Of a DNA stretch of 64,000 nucleotides, positions 15,565 through 23,081 are shown one piece after another. How positions within the stretch are numbered: the stretch's first letter is position 1; each line of letters opens with the position of its first letter. The notes below the pieces were generated by a model. It had not been told where the DNA came from. It was given only the letters and a program-made list of their open reading frames with translations, and made no database searches. The DNA is taken from NCBI RefSeq assembly GCF_040529185.1, contig NZ_CP159510.1, forward strand, positions 1,488,001 through 1,552,000, written 5' to 3'. The position numbers were made by a program, and so were the translations under genes. The stretch comes from Sporolactobacillus sp. Y61. Lineage in GTDB: Bacteria; Bacillota; Bacilli; Bacillales; Sporolactobacillaceae.

Positions 15565-18282
15565 ATGCAGTCGCTGCGTAGAAACGGTTTTCCGGAGGAT
15601 GGAGTTGAAGAGATAATGTGGTTTACCAAACCAGCGAAAGATGCCTTCAGAGAATTTGAGGTTGGGCCGGACCGCGGGCTCTCGGCTGAGGAAGCGAAGG
15701 CAAGACTGGAAAAGCACGGGGAAAATAAGCTGAAGGGCAAGAAAAAGAAAAGCGTCATTGCTTTGTTTTTTGCTCAGCTGAAGGATATGCTGATTTACGT
15801 CCTGCTTGGGGCGGCAGTGATCACGCTGCTCATCGGAGAGTACACCGATGCGGTTATCATCCTGCTTGTTGTGGTATTAAATGCCGTGATCGGCGTTTTT
15901 CAGGAATTTAAAGCCGAAAAGGCGATAGAAGCGCTTCAGAAAATGACAACGCCGCGCGCGCTTGTACGCCGTGACGGAGAAGTAAAGGAAATCGACTCCC
16001 GTACCCTTGTGCCGGGCGATATTGTTGTTCTGGATGCCGGGCGGTACGTACCTGCCGACCTCAGACTGACAGAAAGCGTCAATCTGCAGATTGAAGAGTC
16101 GGCACTGACCGGTGAGTCGGTGCCGACTGAGAAGAGGGCGTCCGACCTGCACGAGGACGCGAAAACACCGCTTGGCGACCAGTCGAATATGGCGTTTATG
16201 TCCACGCTGACGACTTATGGACGTGGTGAAGGGGTGGTTGTCGCAACCGGTATGAATACGGAGATCGGCAAGATCGCCAAAGTTCTTGATGAAGATCATG
16301 AAGAACTGACGCCACTTCAGAAAAGACTTGCCGGACTTGGGAAAATGCTCGGGTATCTTGCCATCGCGATCTGTGCCCTGATGTTTGTGATCGCCCTGAT
16401 TCAGAAGCGCGACCTTTTTGAGATGTTCCTGACTGCGATCAGTCTCGCCGTAGCCGCCATCCCGGAAGGACTTCCGGCCATCGTTGCGATTGTGCTTGCC
16501 CTGGGCGTAACCCGCATGTCGCGGATCCACGCGATTGTCAAACGGCTGCCAGCTGTTGAAACGCTTGGTTCGGTGAACATTATCTGTTCGGATAAAACCG
16601 GGACGCTGACGCAGAACAAAATGACGGTCGTGCATACGTACACGTATCGCCATTTTGAAGATGTGCCGAAGGAAGGTGCAAAGACCGCCGGGTCCCAAGA
16701 TCTGAAGGACATGATCAAATCCTTTGTCCTCTGCTCCGACGCGACTTATGAGGATGGGGAGAGCACGGGCGACCCCACGGAGGTAGCCCTTGTTGTGCTG
16801 GGCCAGAAATATCATCTGGCGAAAAAGGATCTGGAGGGATCCTTTGCACGTGTCGCTGAAAAACCTTTTGACTCCGACAGAAAATTGATGTCTACGCTGA
16901 ATAAAGAGGGTTCCGGGTATCGTGTCCATACAAAAGGGGCAATCGACAATATTCTGAAAATCGCCACTCGTGCCCTTGTGGATGGACAGGTTGTGCCATT
17001 AACGGACGAGATCAGGGCCAATTATCTGAAGGCCGCTGAAGAAATGTCCGACCAGGCACTGCGTGTTTTAGGTGCCGCGTATAAAGATACAGACCGGGTA
17101 CTGGAGCCGGATGAAATGGAAAATGATCTGATCGTTACCGGACTGGTCGGTATGATCGATCCGCCGCGACTTGAAGTTAAAGATTCCATCAGCAAGGCAA
17201 AACGCGCGGGCATCACACCGGTCATGATCACGGGTGACCACCAGCATACAGCGGCGGCGATCGCAACGCAGCTGGGGATTGCCACCTCACTCGATCAGAC
17301 GATTTCCGGAAGTGAAATTGACGCCATGCCGGCTCAGGAATTCAGAGACAATATTAATCGGTATCGCGTGTTCGCCCGGGTGTCCCCTGAGCATAAGGTA
17401 AAAATAGTCAATGCCTTTCAGTCACACGGTAACATTGTTTCGATGACCGGTGACGGGGTTAATGATGCGCCGTCATTGAAAAGCGCAGATATCGGCGTCG
17501 CCATGGGGATTACAGGCACCGATGTGTCCAAGGGCGCGAGCGATATGATTCTGACCGATGATAACTTTACGACGATCGTCGCAGCGATTGAGGAAGGCCG
17601 GAATATATATAACAACATTAAAAAATCGGTGATCTTCCTTTTGTCCTGTAATCTCGGGGAAATCATCTCGATCTTTGCTTCGGTGCTCTTCTTCTGGCCG
17701 GTGCCGCTTCTTCCGACTCAGATTCTCTGGATTAACCTGATTACCGATACCTTCCCGGCCATTGCCCTCGGTGTTGATCCCGGGGATAAACATATCATGA
17801 AAAATAAGCCGCGGAATCCCAAAGAAGGATTCTTTGCTCACGGGGCGGCTTTCCACGCGGTTCTGGGCGGAACACTGATCGGTGTCCTGACCTTACTTGC
17901 CTTTTATTTCGGCCTGAACGAATACGGCTTTAATATGGGTTCGGATAACATTCCCGGACATGTGCTGGACTATGCGGAAACAATGGCCTTCGTTGTTCTG
18001 GCGGTTTCGCAGCTCTTTTACTCACTTGCCATGCGGAATTCCAGAAAATCTATATTCCAGATCGGCCTGTTTTCCAATAAATATCTGATCGGTGCCATCC
18101 TGCTTGGTATGCTGCTGCAGTTTGTTGTCATTTCAATTCCTGTTCTCGCCGGCGCCTTCCATGTTCAGATGCTGTCGCTTAGAGACTGGCTGATCGTCAT
18201 CCTCTTTGCTCTTGTCCCGCTGGTTGTCAACGAATGCATCAAGATCGGTCTGAGAATGCGGAGCCATACTAACGAGGCGTAA
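15565..18282 (+). CDS. Calcium-transporting P-type ATPase (type IIA, SERCA-like)
   Basis: A P2A-type ATPase of about 905 residues. Visible blocks are the actuator 'LTGESVPTEK', the phosphorylated Asp at about residue 343 in 'ICSDKTGTLTQNKM', the hinge 'MITGDHQHTAAAIA' and 'MTGDGVNDAPSLK'. Ion-binding helices carry 'AAIPEGLPA' (M4), 'SCNLGEI' (M5) and 'NLITDTFPA' (M6), the calcium pattern of SERCA and Listeria LMCA1. It would pump Ca2+ out of the cell in exchange for protons. Start choice is uncertain: 15565 has AAGGA seven bases upstream, while 15616 ('MWFTKPAKDAF') fits the usual family N-terminus; 15532 and 15547 are also in frame. The gene ends in a strong terminator and stands alone. Confidence 0.93.
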   Translation: MQSLRRNGFPEDGVEEIMWFTKPAKDAFREFEVGPDRGLSAEEAKARLEKHGENKLKGKKKKSVIALFFAQLKDMLIYVLLGAAVITLLIGEYTDAVIILLVVVLNAVIGVFQEFKAEKAIEALQKMTTPRALVRRDGEVKEIDSRTLVPGDIVVLDAGRYVPADLRLTESVNLQIEESALTGESVPTEKRASDLHEDAKTPLGDQSNMAFMSTLTTYGRGEGVVVATGMNTEIGKIAKVLDEDHEELTPLQKRLAGLGKMLGYLAIAICALMFVIALIQKRDLFEMFLTAISLAVAAIPEGLPAIVAIVLALGVTRMSRIHAIVKRLPAVETLGSVNIICSDKTGTLTQNKMTVVHTYTYRHFEDVPKEGAKTAGSQDLKDMIKSFVLCSDATYEDGESTGDPTEVALVVLGQKYHLAKKDLEGSFARVAEKPFDSDRKLMSTLNKEGSGYRVHTKGAIDNILKIATRALVDGQVVPLTDEIRANYLKAAEEMSDQALRVLGAAYKDTDRVLEPDEMENDLIVTGLVGMIDPPRLEVKDSISKAKRAGITPVMITGDHQHTAAAIATQLGIATSLDQTISGSEIDAMPAQEFRDNINRYRVFARVSPEHKVKIVNAFQSHGNIVSMTGDGVNDAPSLKSADIGVAMGITGTDVSKGASDMILTDDNFTTIVAAIEEGRNIYNNIKKSVIFLLSCNLGEIISIFASVLFFWPVPLLPTQILWINLITDTFPAIALGVDPGDKHIMKNKPRNPKEGFFAHGAAFHAVLGGTLIGVLTLLAFYFGLNEYGFNMGSDNIPGHVLDYAETMAFVVLAVSQLFYSLAMRNSRKSIFQIGLFSNKYLIGAILLGMLLQFVVISIPVLAGAFHVQMLSLRDWLIVILFALVPLVVNECIKIGLRMRSHTNEA

Positions 18283-18298
18283 CTATTTTCCAAAAAAG

Positions 18299-18347
18299 GA
18301 AGAGGATCATGAAACACCGGACAGGTGGGTCATGATCCTCTTTTTTT
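18299..18347 (+). terminator. Terminator of the calcium ATPase gene
   Basis: AGAGGATCATG pairs perfectly with CATGATCCTCT, followed by a T-run. It also sits just beyond the stop of the convergent ridA gene. Confidence 0.93.
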
Positions 18348-18360
18348 GACCGAATCGTGA

Positions 18361-18744
18361 TTATTCGCGATAAGCCGTGCAGGAGATTTCCAGCTTCGCG
18401 CCCTTTGGCAGTGCAGCAACCTGGACAGCGGACCTGGCGGGCAGAACGCCGCCTTCAAAGTATTTTCCGTAAACGTCATTAACCGCATTGAAATCGTTGA
18501 TGTTGGTCAGAAAGACGGTAGCAGAGACAACATGTGAAAAATCCAGCCCGGCTTCTTTTAATATCGCGCCGATATTTTGAAAAATCCGGCCGGCCTGACG
18601 TTCAAGGCCTCCTTCAACGAGTTTCCCGCTTTCCGGATCCAGTGGAATCTGCCCGGAGACAAAGACGAAGTCACCGGCGGATACAGCCTGTGAGTAAGGA
18701 CCAACTGCCTGAGGTGCCTGATTTGTTGCAATACGTGTTTTCAT
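18361..18744 (-). CDS. ridA: RidA family 2-iminobutanoate/2-iminopropanoate deaminase
   Basis: A 127-residue YjgF/YER057c/UK114 protein that hydrolyses reactive enamines/imines released by PLP enzymes. The family motifs 'AVGPYSQAV', 'VFVSGQIPLDP', 'ATVFLTNINDF' and 'PARSAVQVAALPKGA' with the catalytic Arg are all present. The start at 18744 is taken because GGAGGG lies nine bases upstream; the ATG at 18753 abuts that site and is unlikely. It is monocistronic and convergent with the calcium ATPase. Confidence 0.95.
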   Translation of the reverse strand: MKTRIATNQAPQAVGPYSQAVSAGDFVFVSGQIPLDPESGKLVEGGLERQAGRIFQNIGAILKEAGLDFSHVVSATVFLTNINDFNAVNDVYGKYFEGGVLPARSAVQVAALPKGAKLEISCTAYRE

Positions 18745-18884
18745 AACGATCATCCCTCCCCGTGGGCAGGCGCCAGTTGACGCCGCCCCTCTTATCTATT
18801 GTACACGATTTTCATTTTTCAGAAAGAACAGACTCACCATTTTTTTCTCTCTTGTCTACTTATTAGACACAGGAGGTGATAAGC

Positions 18885-19103
18885 ATGGCAAACAGCGCAA
18901 TTACTCAGTCTGCCTTTGTCCTGACTTTTGATGGCGGGCTGGACGAAGAGGACAAACCGGTTGTCCTGACCAAGGTATTCCGGAATATTAAGCCGGCCGC
19001 GTCAGCCGACGCACTTCTGGCCATCGCCGGCAAGCTGGCTCCGCTGCAGCAGCATCCGTTCGTCTCTGTTGAGCGCGATGACACATCGGAAATCACGGCC
19101 TGA
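18885..19103 (+). CDS. DUF1659 family protein
   Basis: A 72-residue protein with an ideal AGGAGGTGAT site eight bases before the ATG. It matches the DUF1659 pattern: a short beta-rich protein with 'FVLTFDGGLDEEDKPVV' and 'NIKPAASADALLAIA'. Function is unknown. In many Bacillales it is followed, as here, by a DUF2922 protein and a YvrJ peptide, so the three probably act together. Confidence 0.85.
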   Translation: MANSAITQSAFVLTFDGGLDEEDKPVVLTKVFRNIKPAASADALLAIAGKLAPLQQHPFVSVERDDTSEITA

Positions 19104-19145
19104 TCCCGCTCATCAGGCTATCCTTAAAGAAAGGAGAGAGGCGAA

Positions 19146-19361
19146 ATGAAGAGACTGAATCTGGTGTTTTTGAATACGGCAGGCAAGAGCGTCACTCTGT
19201 CACTTAATGATCCTGTCGAACCCGCTGATCCGGTTGCCGTTCGAAGTGCCATGGATGAAATTATCGCTCAAAATGTCTTTGAATCAACCGGCGGAGAATT
19301 GACTCAGGTCAAATCCGCACGTATTTCGGAAAATAACACCACACCGATCGAGATGGCCTGA
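19146..19361 (+). CDS. DUF2922 family protein
   Basis: A 71-residue protein, site GAAAGGAGAG shortly before the ATG. 'MKRLNLVFLNTAGKSVTLSL' and the central 'AVRSAMDEIIAQNVF' match DUF2922. Function is unknown. It is 42 bases after the DUF1659 gene and followed by a terminator that separates the pair from yvrJ. Confidence 0.85.
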   Translation: MKRLNLVFLNTAGKSVTLSLNDPVEPADPVAVRSAMDEIIAQNVFESTGGELTQVKSARISENNTTPIEMA

Positions 19362-19376
19362 GTTCCATCAGGCAGA

Positions 19377-19416
19377 GCCGGAGGGAAAATCTGATCATTC
19401 CCTTCGGCTTTTTTTA
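19377..19416 (+). terminator. Terminator after the DUF2922 gene
   Basis: GCCGGAGGGAA pairs with TTCCCTTCGGC, then seven T. yvrJ begins 23 bp later, so read-through may set its level. Confidence 0.9.
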
Positions 19417-19438
19417 TAAAATGAAAGGAGGAACTCTC

Positions 19439-19618
19439 ATGGACGTATGGCTCCCGATGATCAGGGATGTGGGTTTCCCGGCAGTTGTCACTTTTTTCCT
19501 GTTACATCGAATCGAAGGGAAACTGGACGAACTGATTCAATCCGTCAAAGCACTTCCTCTGCTGCAGGCAGCCGCCCGGACAGAGGGGTCTGAATCTCAG
19601 CAGATCCATATGAAATAA
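19439..19618 (+). CDS. YvrJ family small membrane peptide
   Basis: A 59-residue peptide with one hydrophobic segment ('VGFPAVVTFFLLHRIEGKLDEL'), the hallmark of the YvrJ family. The ATG at 19439 follows AAAGGAGG by seven bases; the upstream ATG at 19421 overlaps that site and is rejected. Function unknown; it goes with DUF1659 and DUF2922 genes in related genomes. A terminator follows directly. Confidence 0.85.
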   Translation: MDVWLPMIRDVGFPAVVTFFLLHRIEGKLDELIQSVKALPLLQAAARTEGSESQQIHMK

Positions 19619-19625
19619 TGATCCA

Positions 19626-19652
19626 GGCACCCGGTTCACCGGGTGCTTTTTC
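19626..19652 (+). terminator. Terminator after yvrJ
   Basis: GGCACCCGG, loop TTCA, CCGGGTGC, TTTTTC. Confidence 0.92.
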
Positions 19653-19875
19653 TTTATACATTGCCTCCGGTGAACGGGTTGGTTGTTTTTCGCTGTACCC
19701 GCAGGATTTCGCTTCTTCCGCACAAGCCATAAAAGGCAAAGGCGACGGTTCCGGCAGCGCCGTCGATTTTCTAATCGGTGTTTTTTTCTTAAAAAATGGT
19801 TTTTTTGAAATAAATTTTTAACTGCCAGTGTAACCATGATACACTAAAAGTACAGTATCATGAGGAGTGACAGCA

Positions 19876-20043
19876 ATGAGGGAACTGCGGAATATGATGG
19901 CGGTTTCCGTTATCCTGTTTATCGGCGTGCTGCTGACAGCCTCCGGGTCTGCTCAAAATCATCCGGTTGTGAAGCATATTCCTGCTGATCACTATGAAAC
20001 CCGTGAAATTGTCATAAATCCGGTCGAGACCGGGAACACGTAA
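19876..20043 (+). CDS. Signal-peptide-bearing short frame, probable N-terminus of the L,D-transpeptidase
   Basis: A 55-codon frame with GAGGAG eight bases before the ATG. It begins with two basic residues and a strong hydrophobic segment ('MMAVSVILFIGVLLTASGSA'), a signal peptide or anchor, then about 30 hydrophilic residues. The next gene (20100) is a cell-wall enzyme that lacks an export signal, and its frame is open back to about 20009 in the -1 frame relative to this one. The simplest reading is one protein with one base lost between 20009 and 20043. A separate small secreted peptide is possible. Confidence 0.6.
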   Translation: MRELRNMMAVSVILFIGVLLTASGSAQNHPVVKHIPADHYETREIVINPVETGNT

Positions 20044-20099
20044 GAAACCGGGAGGAGACCATCAGAATTTATGCAGCCTCAAAGCGTCAAACCAAAACC

Positions 20100-20900
20100 A
20101 TGAGGGTTCAGACCGGAAGGCGTCAGCCGGCAAAGAAAGAACAGCAGCAACAAAAGCCATCGGAAAAATTCAGTAAAAAGGGGACAGTGAACAAAGTGGC
20201 GACAAAGTCGAAAAAAGAGAGCAAACCTGCCGCAACCGGAGATGCTCCATCCAAACCGGCGGCTCCACCCAAACCTCAGGCACAGCCCGCCCCGGCAGGC
20301 ACGCCGGCACCGAAGCCTGCTCAGCCGCCTGTTGCTGAAACCAGGCTTTCCGGCCGAACGGGCCAGATTCTGACCGTTGTGGCTTCCGGCAGCCGGGCGC
20401 ATATTGAATTTTGGGAGAAAAAAGGTCAGTCCTGGGTCCGGAGCCTGTCGACAGACGGACATGTCGGGACGAACGGGATCGGCCCGACACGTGAGGGTAT
20501 GAGCAGAACGCCGTATGGTGCTTATCCGCTTGGCTTTGCCTTCGGGACGGAAAATCCGGGGACGTCGCTGCCCTTCAGAAAGATCACCCCTCAGTCCTGG
20601 TGGGTAGAAGACAGCAAAGATCCGCAGTACAACACCTGGCAGGAGGGGGCTCATTTTCATGCGCCAAGCGAACATCTTGCCGACTATCCGTTGCAGTATC
20701 GTTACGCGGTGGTAATCAATTATAATACGGCACGAAAGCCCTTTGCGGGTTCAGGCTTCTTTGTTCATGTCGATAATGGCCGTCCGACAGCCGGATGTGT
20801 TTCACTCCCGGAAGGCGAAATGAAGAAGCTGCTGCAGATCCTCCATCCGGGTGCCTATATCATCAACGTGAACGGGGAAGAAGAGATCAGGCGTTTTTAG
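20100..20900 (+). CDS. L,D-transpeptidase-like cell-wall protein, N-terminus missing by frameshift
   Basis: The N-terminal 85 residues are a low-complexity Lys/Gln then Ala/Pro-rich linker ('PAPAGTPAPKPAQPP'), typical of a spacer across the wall. The rest resembles the YkuD fold: 'RTPYGAYPLGFAFG', 'FHAPSEHLADYP' and the probable catalytic 'HVDNGRPTAGCVSLPEGEM' with His and Cys. Such enzymes form 3-3 peptidoglycan cross-links or anchor proteins. No ribosome binding site precedes the ATG at 20100 and no signal peptide is present; both are supplied by the frame at 19876-20043 if one base is restored. Divergent YkuD proteins of this kind are often annotated only as exported proteins. Confidence 0.75.
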   Translation: MRVQTGRRQPAKKEQQQQKPSEKFSKKGTVNKVATKSKKESKPAATGDAPSKPAAPPKPQAQPAPAGTPAPKPAQPPVAETRLSGRTGQILTVVASGSRAHIEFWEKKGQSWVRSLSTDGHVGTNGIGPTREGMSRTPYGAYPLGFAFGTENPGTSLPFRKITPQSWWVEDSKDPQYNTWQEGAHFHAPSEHLADYPLQYRYAVVINYNTARKPFAGSGFFVHVDNGRPTAGCVSLPEGEMKKLLQILHPGAYIINVNGEEEIRRF

Positions 20901-20914
20901 TCAAAACGCTTTCA
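20901..20914 (+). promoter_or_regulatory. Candidate cre site upstream of the mtl promoter
   Basis: Read on the minus strand it is TGAAAGCGTTTTGA, close to the CcpA consensus TGWAANCGNTNWCA. It lies about 45 bp upstream of the -35 element. Confidence 0.5.
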
Positions 20915-20919
20915 AAGTT

Positions 20920-20940
20920 TTGTCATCCGTACTGTGACAA
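20920..20940 (+). promoter_or_regulatory. Inverted repeat, candidate MtlR operator
   Basis: TTGTCA and TGACAA are separated by nine bases, ending 18 bp upstream of the -35 box. An activator site at this spot fits the PRD-type regulator MtlR encoded in the operon. The assignment is inference. Confidence 0.55.
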
Positions 20941-20958
20941 AGTTAACTTTAGTTTCTC

Positions 20959-20988
20959 TTGTTATCCGGTTTTCCTGACCCCTATAAT
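20959..20988 (+). promoter_or_regulatory. Promoter of the mannitol operon
   Basis: TTGTTA at 20959-20964 and TATAAT at 20983-20988, spacing 18 bp. The weak -35 and long spacing suit an activator-dependent promoter. Confidence 0.7.
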
Positions 20989-21024
20989 AAAGGCAGAGAG
21001 AAAAGGGGTTCAGGCACTTACAAA

Positions 21025-21038
21025 TGTAAGCGCTTATA
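21025..21038 (+). promoter_or_regulatory. cre site downstream of the mtl transcription start
   Basis: TGTAAGCGCTTATA is a near-perfect catabolite-responsive element about 30 bp after the expected start, where CcpA would block elongation when glucose is present. Confidence 0.85.
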
Positions 21039-21091
21039 CCCTGCATCTTTTTGCATCATATATAGAGAGATTTATCAGGAGGTTGGAAAAT

Positions 21092-23005
21092 ATGTCCGAA
21101 GGTAAAGGCATCAAAGTTAAAATTCAGAAATTCGGAAACTTCCTCAGTTCGATGATTTTACCGAACATGGCCGCATTTATTGCGTGGGGGCTGACAACCG
21201 CATTGTTTATCCCGACAGGCTGGTGGCCGAATGAAGAACTGGCCAAACTGGTTGGCCCGATGGTCACGTATCTGCTTCCGATTCTGATCGGCTATACAGG
21301 CGGTAAAGTGATTTACGACCATCGAGGGGGAGTTGTCGGAGCTATCGCGACTGCAGGTATCATTATTGGTTCTGAAATTCCAATGTTCCTTGGTGCCATG
21401 ATCATGGGACCACTCGGAGGGTATCTGATCAAAAAATTTGATCATTTGATAGAAGGTAAAGTTAAAGCAGGGTTTGAGATGCTGGTTGATAATTTCTCTG
21501 CCGGTATTCTTGGCGGACTGCTGGCAGTCTTCGCTTTTCTTGGTATCGGCCCTGTAGTGGATAGTATCAGCAGCGGACTCGCATCCGGTGTGGAGTGGCT
21601 GATTTCAGCCGGACTGCTGCCGCTTGCCAGCCTGTTCATCGAACCCGGCAAGGTGCTTTTCCTGAATAATGCCATCAACCACGGGGTTCTGACACCCATC
21701 GGGGTCGAGCAGGTCAGACAGACCGGACAGTCCGTTCTGTTCCTTCTCGAAGCGAACCCGGGTCCCGGCATGGGCGTCCTGCTGGCTTACTGCTTCTTTG
21801 GTAAGGGTAATGCGAAAAAAACGGCACCTGGGGCAGCCATTATCCACTTCTTTGGCGGGATTCATGAGATCTATTTTCCTTACATTTTAATGAAACCGCT
21901 TCTTTTCTTCGCGACTATTCTTGGCGGAATCAGCGGAGTATTTACTCTGACGGCACTGCATGGTGGTCTGGTCGGTCCGTCATCTCCAGGCAGTATCATT
22001 GCCATGCTGATCGCAACGCCGCATTCTCTGGGCGCCTTTACAGCCAACATCCTTGATGTGGCGGTTTCCATGACGATCTCTTTCCTGATCGCAACGCTGA
22101 TTCTGAAGAGAGATAAGAAGGGTACGGGTGATCTTGATGAAGCCACACGGAAAATGGAAGGTATGAAAGGGAAAAAGAGCAGTGTATCCGGTATGCTGGC
22201 AGATGATCAGCCGCTTCATCCGGCAAAGGTTGAGAAAATCGTTTTCGCCTGTGATGCCGGAATGGGATCGAGCGCCATGGGGGCATCCCTTCTGCGGAAG
22301 AAAGTCAATGCCGCCGGTCTGAATATTACGGTCACGAATTCGGCTGTCAGCTCGATACCTGGGGATGCTCAGATTGTTGTGACACAGTCGGAGCTGACGC
22401 CACGGGCAAAAGATAAAGCACCTCAGGCTTATCACGTATCAGTCGATAATTTTCTGGAAAGCCCGACCTATGATCAGCTGATCGACAAGCTGAAAAAGGG
22501 CAGCAGTGATCAGGCAACACCGGCACAGAAAAAGGATGAAACTGGGGGCAATGTTTTCGCGGACGCTAACGTACTGAAGAAACAGAACATTTTCCTGAAC
22601 AAATCCTTCTCCAGTAAAGAAGAGGCGATCCGGTTTGCCGGGCAGGCACTTGTTGACGGCGGCTACGTGAAGCCAACATATGTCGACGGTATGATTGACC
22701 GTGAAAAGGATATGTCCACGTACATGGGCAATGAGATCGCGATTCCGCACGGGACAGAAGCAACGAAGAAGGAAGTCATTAACTCGGGTATTGTCATTGT
22801 TCAGGTTCCTGAAGGTGTTGCCTTTGGTGACAACACCGCCCGGATGATCTTCGGTATAGCAGGGAAAAATAACGGCCACCTTGCGATTCTTTCAAAGATT
22901 GCCGTGGCCTGCGCAGATATTGAAAATGTGAGGAAAATGGTAAAAGCGGGATCTGCAGATGCTCTTCTGTCGATTATTAATGATACGATAAAGGAAAGCA
23001 GCTGA
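21092..23005 (+). CDS. mtlA: Mannitol-specific PTS enzyme IICBA
   Basis: 637 residues, the same length as E. coli MtlA, with all three domains in one chain. The membrane IIC domain covers about residues 1-340 and includes 'LFLNNAINHGVLTPIG' and 'GGIHEIYFPY'. The IIB domain has its phosphorylated Cys387 in 'FACDAGMGSSAMGAS'. The IIA domain after a Lys/Gln linker has His553 in 'EIAIPHGTEATK'. It imports mannitol as mannitol-1-phosphate. The frame is open back to 20795, but the ATG at 21092 has AGGAGG nine bases upstream and gives the usual N-terminus. In B. subtilis the IIA part is a separate protein (MtlF), so the fusion is notable. First gene of mtlA-mtlR-mtlD. Confidence 0.97.
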   Translation: MSEGKGIKVKIQKFGNFLSSMILPNMAAFIAWGLTTALFIPTGWWPNEELAKLVGPMVTYLLPILIGYTGGKVIYDHRGGVVGAIATAGIIIGSEIPMFLGAMIMGPLGGYLIKKFDHLIEGKVKAGFEMLVDNFSAGILGGLLAVFAFLGIGPVVDSISSGLASGVEWLISAGLLPLASLFIEPGKVLFLNNAINHGVLTPIGVEQVRQTGQSVLFLLEANPGPGMGVLLAYCFFGKGNAKKTAPGAAIIHFFGGIHEIYFPYILMKPLLFFATILGGISGVFTLTALHGGLVGPSSPGSIIAMLIATPHSLGAFTANILDVAVSMTISFLIATLILKRDKKGTGDLDEATRKMEGMKGKKSSVSGMLADDQPLHPAKVEKIVFACDAGMGSSAMGASLLRKKVNAAGLNITVTNSAVSSIPGDAQIVVTQSELTPRAKDKAPQAYHVSVDNFLESPTYDQLIDKLKKGSSDQATPAQKKDETGGNVFADANVLKKQNIFLNKSFSSKEEAIRFAGQALVDGGYVKPTYVDGMIDREKDMSTYMGNEIAIPHGTEATKKEVINSGIVIVQVPEGVAFGDNTARMIFGIAGKNNGHLAILSKIAVACADIENVRKMVKAGSADALLSIINDTIKESS

Positions 23006-23081
23006 TCCCGACGTATCATCAAAGTTAAGTCACACATTTTTATCGATGATCGCCACTGCTGAGAAGGAATGGGTTGATTCG

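Noticed and set aside
20795..21091. N-terminal extension of MtlA by 99 codons
   Set aside because: It overlaps the transpeptidase gene and the operon promoter; the ATG at 21092 has a strong site and gives the usual 637-residue protein.
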